Of a DNA stretch of 31,527 nt, positions 16,717 to 24,112 are shown in pieces. Location: positions 1-31,527 of the forward strand of contig CAUDVX010000018.1 in NCBI GenBank assembly GCA_958452935.1. The letters are read 5' to 3'. The first letter of the stretch is position 1. Every line of letters begins with the position of its first letter. Both the position numbers and the translations under genes were made by a program. The stretch comes from an uncultured Collinsella sp. Lineage in GTDB: Bacteria; Actinomycetota; Coriobacteriia; Coriobacteriales; Coriobacteriaceae. The notes below the pieces were generated by a model that saw only the letters and a list, made by a program, of their open reading frames with translations, was not told the DNA's origin and did no database searches.

Positions 16717-17955
16717 TTATGTAGCGGGCAGTGCAATGGTAAACACCGTGTGCTCGGGCGTCGATTCGCACGCAATGGTGCCGCTGTGTGCCGCGACAAT
16801 CTCCTTGGCGATGGCAAGGCCCAGGCCGGCGCCACCGCGATTGGTCGCACGTGCCGCGTCCAGGCGATAGAACTTCTCAAAGATCACCTTGAGCTTAGCC
16901 GCCGGAATCGGATCACCATGGTTAATAAAGCGAATTCGCACGCCACCGTCATCTTGGCGCCCAGCCTCAATCGTGATGGTCGATCCTTCGTAGCTATAGG
17001 CGATGGCGTTTTTCATGATGTTGTTGAACACGCGAGCCATCTTGTCGCCATCCACAAGTACCGTCAGATCCTCGCGCACATCAACTTGGACATCTTTGTG
17101 CTGCTCGTTGAGAATGGGATAGAACTCATCGGCCACCTGCGCCAGTAGCAATCCCAGGTCGACGCAGCCGCGCGTAAGCACAATATCGTGGAAGTCAAAG
17201 CGCGTGATATCAAAGAACTCCTCAATAAGCGCGTCGAGTCGGTGCGCCTTGTCGAGCGCCACGCCCGTAAAGTGTGCGCGCTGCTCAACCGGCAGGTCGG
17301 GTGCCTCCTGCAACAGCGAGAGGTAGCCCACCACGCTGGCAAGCGGTGTGCGCAGGTCATGCGCCAAGTATGTGACCAAGTCGTCCTTGCGATGCGACTC
17401 GTCGCGTAGGGCCTGCTGCACCTTACGCTCGCGATCGCGCACGCGGTTGAGCGCACCCTCGACCTCCAGGAAGTCGCCGTCGATGTTATCCCAGGCGTCA
17501 GGATGATCGATCAGGCGGTCCTGAATACGGGCGGCAAGCACGCGGTCGGAATGCCGCTCACCCTGCTCATAGCCCTGGTAGTACAGAGCGCGGCCGCAAA
17601 AGAACAGGACGCACACGGCGAGCGCCAAGACAAAGCCAAGCATGTTGAATACAAAGCCGGCATCGAACAGCACCGGTCCCTCAATGCCACCGAGCGCCAT
17701 GGCGCCGATCGCCAGCGTCATGGCCCACGCGGCACCGCCGATCACCACGCAACGGCGCACGATTTCAAAGCGATCGATCAGCAAGAAGCCGATGAGTAGC
17801 ACCGCCAAGATACCGGCGATGTTACCAATGCCGATTAGCAGCAGACTCAGCAAAAAGAGCAGCACCGTCGCAAGTGCGCGATTATCGACGACCGCCCTTA
17901 CGTATTCAAAGAGCCGATCGGGCACCTCAAACGCCTGCTTATCGTCTTTTGTCAT
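16717..17955 (-). CDS. VanS-like sensor histidine kinase
   Basis: Membrane histidine kinase of 412 residues from the ATG at 17955, which has GAGGA at 7 bases; an upstream frame overlapping the regulator gene is not needed. Four hydrophobic segments lie between about 28 and 120 with no large extracellular domain. The dimerisation domain YLAHDLRTPLASVVGYLSLL has phospho-acceptor His199. EAPDLPVEQ, ALDKAHRLDALIEEFFDITRF, DEFYPIL, ARVFNNIMKNAIAYS and EKFYRLDAAR...GGAGLGLAIAKEI read very like enterococcal VanS. Known VanS proteins govern glycopeptide resistance or cell-wall remodelling. No vanHAX genes are present here, so an intrinsic envelope-stress role is more likely than resistance. Confidence 0.85.
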   Translation of the reverse strand: MTKDDKQAFEVPDRLFEYVRAVVDNRALATVLLFLLSLLLIGIGNIAGILAVLLIGFLLIDRFEIVRRCVVIGGAAWAMTLAIGAMALGGIEGPVLFDAGFVFNMLGFVLALAVCVLFFCGRALYYQGYEQGERHSDRVLAARIQDRLIDHPDAWDNIDGDFLEVEGALNRVRDRERKVQQALRDESHRKDDLVTYLAHDLRTPLASVVGYLSLLQEAPDLPVEQRAHFTGVALDKAHRLDALIEEFFDITRFDFHDIVLTRGCVDLGLLLAQVADEFYPILNEQHKDVQVDVREDLTVLVDGDKMARVFNNIMKNAIAYSYEGSTITIEAGRQDDGGVRIRFINHGDPIPAAKLKVIFEKFYRLDAARATNRGGAGLGLAIAKEIVAAHSGTIACESTPEHTVFTIALPAT

Positions 17956-17980
17956 GTCCATGTCCTCGCTAACAAAGGCG

Positions 17981-18676
17981 TTATTCGATGATATAGCCGA
18001 CGCCCCAAACGTTTTTGATAAAACGCGGCTTCTGAGCGTCGTCACCGATCTTTTCGCGCAGGTGACGAATGTGCACCATCACCGTATTGTTGGAGCCGGG
18101 CATAAAGTCCTCGTTCCACACCGCGCGGAACAGGTCCTCCACGGGCACTACGCTGCCGCGATGCTCGGCCAGATACAGCAAGATGGAATACTCGATGGGC
18201 GTGAGGCGCACCGGCGCACCGTCCACCGTCACGGAGCGAGCGTCACGGTTGATCTCGAGGCCATCGAGCTGGAGGGTCGGCGACTCGGTCGCCCGCGCGC
18301 GGCTACCGTAGCTGGTGTAGCGGCGCAACTGAGCATGAACGCGCGCGATGAGCTCCAGCGGGCGGAACGGCTTGACCACGTAATCGTCCGCGCCAAGAGA
18401 AAGGCCTTCGATCTTATCCTGCTGGGCATCGCGGGCCGTCAACATAATTACGGGATAGGTATGGCTGGCACGGATGGTACGCAGCAGCTCAAAGCCGTCG
18501 ATATCGGGCAGCATGACATCGAGCAGTGCCAGGTCAAACTCTTGCTCCAGGATTGCCTTGGCCGCATCGGCCCCGCTGTAGGCGATCTGGACGTCAAAGC
18601 CCTCCTTTGTAAGGTAGATACCAACCAGGTCGGCGATGGCCTTCTCGTCATCAACTACCAGTATGCGCTCGTTCAT
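17981..18676 (-). CDS. VanR-like response regulator
   Basis: OmpR-family regulator, 231 residues. The receiver has Asp9/Asp10, phospho-acceptor Asp53 in LLDVMLPD, HTYPVIMLTARD and GADDYVVKPFRPLELIARVHAQLRRY. The winged helix has LTPIEYSILLYL, NNTVMVHIRHLREKIGD and a C-terminal IKNVWGVGYIIE. These segments closely resemble VanR. AGGAG precedes the ATG, and the kinase gene follows with a 25-base gap. It is divergent from a D-Ala-D-Ala carboxypeptidase gene, a natural target for such a regulator. Confidence 0.87.
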   Translation of the reverse strand: MNERILVVDDEKAIADLVGIYLTKEGFDVQIAYSGADAAKAILEQEFDLALLDVMLPDIDGFELLRTIRASHTYPVIMLTARDAQQDKIEGLSLGADDYVVKPFRPLELIARVHAQLRRYTSYGSRARATESPTLQLDGLEINRDARSVTVDGAPVRLTPIEYSILLYLAEHRGSVVPVEDLFRAVWNEDFMPGSNNTVMVHIRHLREKIGDDAQKPRFIKNVWGVGYIIE

Positions 18677-18741
18677 GCGTGCTCCTCTCGCGCTCCATTA
18701 TGCCCGAGGCGGCGTCCGCCACACACAACAAGCGCGGGCGA

Positions 18742-18757
18742 TTAAGTCGACCTTAAG
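18742..18757. promoter_or_regulatory. candidate response-regulator site between vanR-like and carboxypeptidase genes
   Basis: TTAAG occurs twice with an 11-base period (18742-18746 and 18753-18757), the spacing usual for OmpR-family dimers. TTAAG-TCGAC-CTTAA is also an inverted repeat. It lies about 65 bases upstream of the regulator ATG and about 70 bases upstream of the carboxypeptidase -10. Confidence 0.4.
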
Positions 18758-18828
18758 CACCCTTGTGCCCGTTCGAGCACGAATGCGGGCCATGCGCGCA
18801 CGCAACGATCGTCGTCGCCGGCAAACGA

Positions 18829-18834
18829 TATACT
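18829..18834 (+). promoter_or_regulatory. -10 element of the carboxypeptidase gene
   Basis: TATACT lies 42 bases before the ATG at 18877. No convincing -35 is present at 17 bases, consistent with an activator-dependent promoter. Confidence 0.5.
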
Positions 18835-18876
18835 CTAGTGCCAGAAGAGACCATTCCGTCGAAAGCGAAATCTGTG

Positions 18877-20214
18877 ATGTCCCTCACCTCTTTTGCAAAG
18901 CGCTCCGCCCAGCTTGCCGCCGGCTTTGTCTGCGCTATCGCTCTTGCTGCCGGCATGCCCACCGTCGCCGGCGCCCAAGTGCTCACGACCGACGACGTCT
19001 GCGGCAAGACCGCCGACGTCCGCGGCATCACGACAGAAAACCTGCCCGATATCGAGGCAACGAATGCCCTTGTTATGGGCAAGGACGGCACCGTCTACTA
19101 TGGACGCGGCGCCGATGAACAGGTCAAGATCGCCTCGATCACCAAGGTCATGACCGCAATCCTGACCGTCGAAAACTGCAAGATGGACGAGAAGGTCACG
19201 GTGAGCAACGCTGCCGCCACCGTAGGCAACTCGACTGCCGGCCTGCTCGAAGGCGACGAGCTCACCGTGGAGCAGGCACTACGCGGCCTGTTGATCCCCT
19301 CGGGCAACGACGCCGCCACCGTGCTTGCCGAGTACGTAGGCAAAAAGATCGACCCCAAGACCAAAGACGCCGAGGCAACCTTTGTGAAGGCCATGAACGA
19401 GCGCGCCAAAAAGCTCGGCTGCACCGGCACGGTCTTTGAGAACCCACACGGCCTGGACTTTGATGAGTGGGCCGGCGACATGCACTCAACCGCACATGAT
19501 GTAGCGCTGATGATGCAGGAGGCCATGAAAAACGACACGTTCCGCGAGGTCGTGGCGAGCGAGGACTCCTGGATCGAGATTACGGGCGCCGATGGCTCAG
19601 ACCATTCGCATTCCATGGACACACACAACGTTTTGCTCGGTCAGGACGGAAACATTGGCGGCAAGACCGGCACCACCGACGACGCGGGCTATTGCTTTAC
19701 GAGCGCCTACAACCGCGACGGCGACGAGATCTACACCGTTATTTTGAACTCTACCACCACCGACCAGCGCTTTACCGATACCGCCACCCTTGCCAACTGG
19801 TACTACGGCCACAAGATCACGGTCGCGATCGCCAACACGCAGGAGAAGACCGCCAACGGCAACCCGCTCATGGCGCGCATTAGCCAGACAGATTGGACGG
19901 ACAAGACGATCGACGCCACGCTCGCCGACCCCGCCGCACAGGCAACAGTGTTCTCACTCGCCGGCGAAGTGACCGAAAAGGTTAGCTACGATGATCTTTC
20001 GGGCACGGTGCATGTTGGCGATAAGGTGGGCAGCGTTACGCTTAAGCAGGACGGCACCAAGATTGCCGTCATGGACCTGGTTGCCGACGAGGAAGGAACG
20101 GGGCCCAATCCCATCGAGTGGCTGCTCGTGAAGCTCGACCGCCTGGGCCGCCGCATCGACAACCGCCCGCTCACAGCCGAGAGCGAAACCGTAGCCAAGG
20201 CTCCCGAGGTGTAG
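18877..20214 (+). CDS. D-alanyl-D-alanine carboxypeptidase (DacF/PBP5-like)
   Basis: Secreted or membrane-attached low-molecular-weight penicillin-binding protein (peptidase family S11), 445 residues. It removes the terminal D-Ala of peptidoglycan pentapeptides. A signal peptide spans about 1-33 (hydrophobic QLAAGFVCAIALAAGMP, cleavage near AGA-Q). The three active-site motifs are SITK (87-90), SGN (142-144) and KTG (263-265). A PBP5-type C-terminal beta domain follows, and NPIEWLLVKLDRLGRRI near 410-426 could be an amphipathic anchor. The ATG at 18877 is used rather than the TTG at 18763 because the signal peptide follows directly and the -10 lies between them. No clear ribosome binding site is seen. 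The divergent VanRS-like pair suggests regulation. Confidence 0.92.
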   Translation: MSLTSFAKRSAQLAAGFVCAIALAAGMPTVAGAQVLTTDDVCGKTADVRGITTENLPDIEATNALVMGKDGTVYYGRGADEQVKIASITKVMTAILTVENCKMDEKVTVSNAAATVGNSTAGLLEGDELTVEQALRGLLIPSGNDAATVLAEYVGKKIDPKTKDAEATFVKAMNERAKKLGCTGTVFENPHGLDFDEWAGDMHSTAHDVALMMQEAMKNDTFREVVASEDSWIEITGADGSDHSHSMDTHNVLLGQDGNIGGKTGTTDDAGYCFTSAYNRDGDEIYTVILNSTTTDQRFTDTATLANWYYGHKITVAIANTQEKTANGNPLMARISQTDWTDKTIDATLADPAAQATVFSLAGEVTEKVSYDDLSGTVHVGDKVGSVTLKQDGTKIAVMDLVADEEGTGPNPIEWLLVKLDRLGRRIDNRPLTAESETVAKAPEV

Positions 20215-20239
20215 GGCCAAAGCGATATCGCATCGAACC

Positions 20240-20273
20240 AAAATGAGGCGTCCAACGGGGCGCCTCATTTTTT
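20240..20273 (+). terminator. intrinsic terminator of the carboxypeptidase gene
   Basis: AAAATGAGGCG pairs with CGCCTCATTTT around a 10-base loop and runs into TTTTTT, 25 bases past the stop. Confidence 0.92.
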
Positions 20274-20275
20274 GA

Positions 20276-20294
20276 GGGTTCGAATCCCCAGCCG
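20276..20294 (+). repeat. inverted tRNA-Ser T-arm remnant
   Basis: GGGTTCGAATCCCCAGC repeats, in opposite orientation, the T-arm of the tRNA-Ser gene 75 bases away. It is followed by CGCC, like the tRNA 3' end with the intervening TCTC deleted. It matches the position of the T-loop remnants beside the tRNA-Arg and tRNA-Leu genes, but has no 108-bp insert. Confidence 0.7.
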
Positions 20295-20306
20295 CCTTTC
20301 TTGATA

Positions 20307-20334
20307 ATAAAAAAGGGCCCCAGATGGGACCCTT
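20307..20334 (-). terminator. terminator of tRNA-Ser
   Basis: On the minus strand AAGGGTCCC pairs with GGGGCCCTT (one G-T pair), followed by TTTTTATT, 14 bases past the tRNA 3' end. Confidence 0.88.
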
Positions 20335-20348
20335 CTTTAAAGTTAAAC

Positions 20349-20439
20349 TGGCGGAGAGCTGGGGATTCGAACCCCAGATGCCCTTTTGGGGCATACTCGC
20401 TTAGCAGGCGAGCACCTTCGGCCTCTCGGTCAGCTCTCC
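20349..20439 (-). tRNA. tRNA-Ser(GCU)
   Basis: A 91-base class II tRNA with encoded CCA. The 7-bp acceptor stem is GGAGAGC/GCTCTCC. The anticodon arm is CTCGC-CTGCTAA-GCGAG (anticodon GCT). A long variable arm is present and the T-arm is CTGGGG-TTCGAAT-CCCCAG. It reads AGC/AGU serine codons. Confidence 0.97.
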
Positions 20440-20453
20440 GTAACAGCCGTTCT

Positions 20454-20482
20454 ATAGTAACCAAACAGTCGAGGATGGGCAA
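20454..20482 (-). promoter_or_regulatory. tRNA-Ser promoter
   Basis: TTGCCC (20477-20482) and TACTAT (20454-20459) on the minus strand are 17 bases apart, with the tRNA starting 14 bases downstream. Confidence 0.7.
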
Positions 20483-20530
20483 GAGGGATTTTCAAATTGC
20501 CCAGCAGCCTCTCCTCCTTGCAAGCTTCGC

Positions 20531-22972
20531 CTACCCCAGCGAGCGGTTGAGGGAGCCGAGCTCATCGTTGCCCATGGTGCGCCACATTTGATAGATGCAG
20601 CCGCGCGCCAAGAAAAAGAAACCGTTATCGACGAGTTGCACGGCGGCATCCGCGAGTTGATTGGTCACGGCGGGCACCGGCGGCAGCTCAAGACCTGCCT
20701 TGTGGATGGTCGCGACAGCCTCCTCAAACGTGGGCGGTTTGATGACGCCCATCTCGTTCATAAGGCCCTGCATTTCCTCCTGCGCACTGCCGCCCGACTC
20801 CTCGCCGCGCGGCACTAGGCGGTAGCACGCCAGCGCCAGCTCGAGCTGGTCGCAGTTCCAGTAGGCGAATGCCAGGCGATAGAACAGGTAACCGATCGAA
20901 GGCCGGTCGCTGGCAATGCGCAGGCCGTGGCGCGCTACCTCGATAATCTCGTCATAGCGCTCCAGGCGTGCTAGCACGTTAATCAGGGCAAAGTGAGACT
21001 GCATGGACGAGCGCGCCAAATCGTAGAGACGACGCACCTCGGGCAGTGCACGCTCAAAGTCCTCTTGTTCGGCGTAAAAGCTGCAGATCTCGTGCTGGGC
21101 AAAATACAGCGCATCGGGAGCGCGAAGGATACGCACGGAACGGTCCTCCTCCATCACCGGCAGCACCATGCGCACCAGCTGGTTGTCGCAGAACTGGGTC
21201 TGCACCGGGCCCGTCGCCAAAAGCTCAGCAACAGTACACTTGGCTTCCAGCTCCTCGACAAGGCGAGAAAAGCCCTCGAAAGCACCAGCTCGGTCAACTT
21301 TGGATTGCTCGCGCAGCTCGACGACACGGGCGACATACGGATCGTTGTCCTCCTCCATGACCTCAAGCTCGTCAGCCGTATCAGCGAGCAGTAAATCGCG
21401 AAGCGCAGGCGGCAATGGACGATGGTCATCACGTGGTCGGGCGTGAACCTCTGCAGGCTCAATCATGTCCGGCGTATCTGCCTCATATGCCTCGAGCAAA
21501 TGCTTGCAGGGCATGTCGTCCATATCCATGCTCTCAAGATCCTTGGCGACAGAAACGCAATCGGCCAGATAGGCCGCACGGCCAAAGGAATACGTTTCAA
21601 CAACGCGCTCGCCCTGCTCGCCGTCGGGAGCCGCAATCTGCACGTAGCAGCGCGTGATGCGAGCGCCCGAAGCAAAGCAAGCCGCTGCGAGTGTAAGCGC
21701 AATACGCGCATCGTGCTCAGTGGCCCATGTTGCGCGCTTAGGCTCATCTACCTCGCGCCAGGCGTCATCTTGAGCATCGTATTCGCGCTGCGGCATAGCA
21801 TCGACAACCGTGCGGCCAAATCGCACCAGCATGATGCCCTCGGCGACGTTCGCTCGATAGGTGTAGTCGAGCCGCGTGACCACGTTGAGCGCTTCTACGA
21901 TACGTGCAAAACGGGTGCGAACGTCCCACTCGCCACCCGGCTGGCACGCAACCGTCCCCGGCTTGGCCCACGGGTTGTCATTCGACAGCGTTTCGAGCAA
22001 GCGAGGAACGTCGTTTGTCGTCTTGCTGATATGCCATAGGTCAAAGAGCGAGCAGCCCTCAAAGCTTGGCGACGAGGCAACGGGGCCCAACCCTGCCCCA
22101 ATACGCTCAAGGATGCCCGATAGGCGGTTCAGGCGGCACTCGACGGCAAGTAGGGTATCGATCTCGTCCTGGTCCAGCAGGCTACGGTCAAAATTGAGAT
22201 AAAAGAGCCTCGAGCGATCGATGCGCGCCAGGCTCATTTCGGTTTTGGCCGCGATGGTGCGCAGGCGAGGCAGATTAACTTCGCCCATCAAAGCGGCGGC
22301 ATAGCGCTCAATGCCACTTGGATTATCTGTATGGTCAATGCGGTAGAGCAACGTTTCGATTGCATCGGGCAGCGGTGTGGAATCAAAACCCAGCAGTACC
22401 TCAACCGGCTCGGGGAGTTTTACAAGCTTGATCTTGTCGACAGCATTTTTCATGCCCTCGTCGAGGCCGTCGGCATCTGCCGTGCCCGAGACAGTGTTTT
22501 CAGAATCGGCGAATATCACGTAACGCAAGAACATCGAGGCCATGAACTCGCCGTAGCGAAGGCTGCGCGTCGAATTCCACGTCTCGCGATCGGATTGTTC
22601 GCGCATGGTGCCTTCGGGAGAGCCGATGACTCGCGCCCGGGAGTGCATCGTCCCATCGGTACCCCTGACCGCAATCTCACCGATGTTGGAATCGGACTCG
22701 TCAAGAATCAGTTGCATGTCGGGATCGTCGGGCAGCGATACATCGTTAACGGGACGGTCCACCTTATAGACCTCACCCGAAACGCTCACGTAGCCCAAAA
22801 GCGACACATGGCTTTTGCCGACGAATTCGACGACATAGCATGATTCATGCGGGTCCTCGCCAAAGAGCTTCCAAACCACGCCATACGAGCGTCCCGCAGG
22901 CTGCTCGGGCATGGCCGGAAAGCGCTTTTTGGGATCGAGAAACCTGAGCTTGTATGTCGGACGCTCTGCCAC
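20531..22972 (-). CDS. large TPR-containing protein of unknown function
   Basis: An 813-residue soluble protein without signal peptide or membrane helices that I do not recognise. It starts at a GTG with AGGGTGAT at about 6 bases. The N-terminal 500 residues have no motif I can name. They begin MAERPTYKLRFLDPKKRFP and include the segments MASMFLRYVIFADSEN and GIERYAAALMGEVNLPRL. The last 220 residues contain helical repeats of TPR type, with FYAEQEDFERALPEVRRLYDLA, INVLARLERYDEIIEVARHGL and YRLAFAYWNCDQLELALACYRL as three consecutive units. TPRs usually mediate protein-protein contacts. It lies alone between tRNA-Ser and the tRNA-Arg array. A cytoplasmic scaffold role is only a guess. Confidence 0.85.
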   Translation of the reverse strand: MAERPTYKLRFLDPKKRFPAMPEQPAGRSYGVVWKLFGEDPHESCYVVEFVGKSHVSLLGYVSVSGEVYKVDRPVNDVSLPDDPDMQLILDESDSNIGEIAVRGTDGTMHSRARVIGSPEGTMREQSDRETWNSTRSLRYGEFMASMFLRYVIFADSENTVSGTADADGLDEGMKNAVDKIKLVKLPEPVEVLLGFDSTPLPDAIETLLYRIDHTDNPSGIERYAAALMGEVNLPRLRTIAAKTEMSLARIDRSRLFYLNFDRSLLDQDEIDTLLAVECRLNRLSGILERIGAGLGPVASSPSFEGCSLFDLWHISKTTNDVPRLLETLSNDNPWAKPGTVACQPGGEWDVRTRFARIVEALNVVTRLDYTYRANVAEGIMLVRFGRTVVDAMPQREYDAQDDAWREVDEPKRATWATEHDARIALTLAAACFASGARITRCYVQIAAPDGEQGERVVETYSFGRAAYLADCVSVAKDLESMDMDDMPCKHLLEAYEADTPDMIEPAEVHARPRDDHRPLPPALRDLLLADTADELEVMEEDNDPYVARVVELREQSKVDRAGAFEGFSRLVEELEAKCTVAELLATGPVQTQFCDNQLVRMVLPVMEEDRSVRILRAPDALYFAQHEICSFYAEQEDFERALPEVRRLYDLARSSMQSHFALINVLARLERYDEIIEVARHGLRIASDRPSIGYLFYRLAFAYWNCDQLELALACYRLVPRGEESGGSAQEEMQGLMNEMGVIKPPTFEEAVATIHKAGLELPPVPAVTNQLADAAVQLVDNGFFFLARGCIYQMWRTMGNDELGSLNRSLG

Positions 22973-23074
22973 GAAATATCACCCTGATCGGTCGTCTAAA
23001 GAAAGAGCGCGCCACGGGCTCACCGAGGCGCATACTCGAAATCTTACACGAGTCGATGAGAAATAGTCCCCTTT

Positions 23075-23100
23075 GACCGAGGTTCGAATCCATGCGGCGT
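23075..23100 (+). repeat. truncated T-loop repeat remnant at the edge of the tRNA-Arg array
   Basis: GACCGAGG followed by TTCGAATCC and CATGCGGCG matches the last bases of the 108-bp insert plus its T-loop end, but the rest of the insert is missing. A terminator and a tRNA-Arg 3' half follow, as in the complete units. Confidence 0.7.
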
Positions 23101-23103
23101 CTG

Positions 23104-23134
23104 CCAAAAAAAAGCCCCCGTTGCCGGGAGCTTT
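23104..23134 (-). terminator. terminator after chimeric tRNA-Arg unit 1
   Basis: AAGCTCCCG-GCAA-CGGGGGCTT with one G-T pair, followed by eight T's on the minus strand. It is placed after a tRNA 3' half exactly as the terminators of intact tRNA-Arg genes are. Confidence 0.82.
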
Positions 23135-23143
23135 AATCTCAAA

Positions 23144-23297
23144 TGGTGCGGCGTATAGGATTCCGCGCATCCGCTGCGCGGATCCGCACCGGCTTCGCCC
23201 GCCTGCCGGCGGACTCGCCCGCGGGCTAAAAACGCTCCGCGTTTTCTTTACGCCCGCGCCTCGACCGAGGTTCGAATCCGTGCGGTGTTTACGTAAA
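23144..23297. repeat. tRNA-Arg 3' half plus 108-bp insert, unit 1
   Basis: The first 19 bases repeat the tRNA-Arg 3' half (minus strand AATCCTATACGCCGCACCA). At the T-loop the tRNA body is replaced by a 108-bp insert (23163-23270), ending at GAGG next to an inverted TTCGAATCC. The insert is a chain of hairpins: CCGCGCA-TCCGC-TGCGCGG, the CCGGC/GCCGG arms, GGCG-GACT-CGCC, AAAACGC-TCC-GCGTTTT and CCTCG-AC-CGAGG. It forms a direct repeat with unit 2, period 191 bases. Confidence 0.88.
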
Positions 23298-23323
23298 AGA
23301 AAAGCCCCCGTTGCCGGAGGCTT
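23298..23323 (-). terminator. terminator after chimeric tRNA-Arg unit 2
   Basis: AAGCCTCCG-GCAA-CGGGGGCTT with one G-T pair and a T-rich tail on the minus strand, following the tRNA 3' half at 23335. Confidence 0.8.
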
Positions 23324-23334
23324 TCAATTTCAAT

Positions 23335-23489
23335 TGGTGCGGCGTATAGGATTCCGCGCATCCGCTTGCGCGGATCCGCACCGGCTTCGCCCGCCTGCCG
23401 GCGGACTCGCCCGCGGGCTAAAAACGCTCCGCGTTTTCTTTACGCCCGCGCCTCGACCGAGGTTCGAATCCGTGCGGTGTTTACGTAAA
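23335..23489. repeat. tRNA-Arg 3' half plus 109-bp insert, unit 2
   Basis: Near-identical to unit 1, with one extra T in the first hairpin loop; insert 23354-23462. The tRNA 3' half is intact from T-loop to CCA, but there is no 5' half and no promoter. The unit directly follows the terminator of intact tRNA-Arg copy 1 on the minus strand. Confidence 0.88.
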
Positions 23490-23516
23490 AGAAAAGCCCC
23501 CGTTGCCGGAGGCTTT
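23490..23516 (-). terminator. terminator of tRNA-Arg copy 1
   Basis: AAGCCTCCG-GCAA-CGGGGGCTT followed by TTCTTTT on the minus strand, 11 bases past the CCA. Confidence 0.85.
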
Positions 23517-23526
23517 CAATTTCAAT

Positions 23527-23603
23527 TGGTGCGGCGTATAGGATTCGAACCTATGACGTTCTGATTCGTAGTCAGACCCTCTATCCAGCTGAGGTAACGC
23601 CGC
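23527..23603 (-). tRNA. tRNA-Arg(ACG), copy 1
   Basis: A 77-base tRNA with encoded CCA: acceptor GCGGCGT/ACGCCGC, anticodon arm TCTGA-CTACGAA-TCAGA (anticodon ACG, expected to be edited to ICG), T-arm ATAGG-TTCGAAT-CCTAT. Identical to copies 2 and 3. It reads CGU/CGC/CGA. Confidence 0.97.
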
Positions 23604-23615
23604 GACTTGTTGATT

Positions 23616-23644
23616 ATTATGCACATGGACTGAATAATGGTCAA
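23616..23644 (-). promoter_or_regulatory. promoter of tRNA-Arg copy 1
   Basis: TTGACC (23639-23644), 17-base spacer, CATAAT (23616-23621) on the minus strand, 12 bases before the tRNA. Bases 23645-23727 upstream hold nothing recognised. Confidence 0.8.
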
Positions 23645-23727
23645 GCAGTTTTTCGAAAAAAGTTATCGAATTTGATTTTTACTCATTTGGAGGGCTTGGC
23701 ACGATCTTCGGTGCATCGCGATATAAG

Positions 23728-23751
23728 AAAAGCCCCCGTTTCCGGAGGCTT
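23728..23751 (-). terminator. terminator after chimeric tRNA-Arg unit 3
   Basis: AAGCCTCCG-GAAA-CGGGGGCTT followed by TTCTTAT on the minus strand. Confidence 0.8.
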
Positions 23752-23761
23752 AAAACTCAAT

Positions 23762-23916
23762 TGGTGCGGCGTATAGGATTCCGCGCATCCGCTGCGCGGA
23801 TCCGCACCGGCTTCGCCCGCCTGCCGGCGAACTCGCCCGCTCGCTAAAAACGCTCCGCGTTTTCTTGGCGCTCGCGCCTCGACCGAGGTTCGAATCTCCG
23901 CAATGCCCCCGTAAAG
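23762..23916. repeat. tRNA-Arg 3' half plus 108-bp insert, unit 3
   Basis: Third unit, insert 23781-23888. It differs from units 1 and 2 in the middle (GGCG-AACT-CGCC loop, CGCTCGC instead of CGCGGGC, TTGGCGC instead of TTTACGC). It keeps the AAAACGC-TCC-GCGTTTT and CCTCG-AC-CGAGG hairpins and the exact length. The T-loop end is TTCGAATCTCCGC. Confidence 0.87.
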
Positions 23917-23941
23917 GAAAAGCCCCCGTTTCCGGAGGCTT
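23917..23941 (-). terminator. terminator of tRNA-Arg copy 2
   Basis: AAGCCTCCG-GAAA-CGGGGGCTT followed by TTCC on the minus strand, 11 bases past the CCA. Its GAAA loop equals that of unit 3, whereas copies 1 and 3 have GCAA. Confidence 0.82.
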
Positions 23942-23951
23942 AAAACTCAAT

Positions 23952-24028
23952 TGGTGCGGCGTATAGGATTCGAACCTATGACGTTCTGATTCGTAGTCAG
24001 ACCCTCTATCCAGCTGAGGTAACGCCGC
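23952..24028 (-). tRNA. tRNA-Arg(ACG), copy 2
   Basis: Identical over 77 bases to copy 1, including the encoded CCA, with its own promoter and terminator. Confidence 0.97.
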
Positions 24029-24040
24029 AACGCACGGATT

Positions 24041-24069
24041 ATTATGCACGTGAGCCCTCGATGGGTCAA
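24041..24069 (-). promoter_or_regulatory. promoter of tRNA-Arg copy 2
   Basis: TTGACC (24064-24069), 17-base spacer, CATAAT (24041-24046) on the minus strand, the same elements and spacing as copy 1. Confidence 0.8.
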
Positions 24070-24112
24070 GCAACAATTTGGAAAATTTTTACGAAGCGCT
24101 GATTAAGTTTTC

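Noticed and set aside
16717..20214. Glycopeptide resistance cluster
   Set aside because: Only regulator-like genes and an ordinary S11 carboxypeptidase are present; no vanH, vanA/B ligase or vanX lies next to them.
23073..23564. 163-residue plus-strand ORF with an internal repeat (RPPAGGLARGLKTLRVFFTP twice)
   Set aside because: It runs through the tRNA-Arg 3' halves, terminators and hairpin inserts, including an antisense tRNA (RRIGFEPMTF). Its repeats are the 191-bp DNA repeat, not protein evolution.
23750..24076. 108-residue minus-strand ORF over the same array
   Set aside because: It translates tRNA-Arg copy 2 and an insert; no ribosome binding site, and the repeat units fully explain it.
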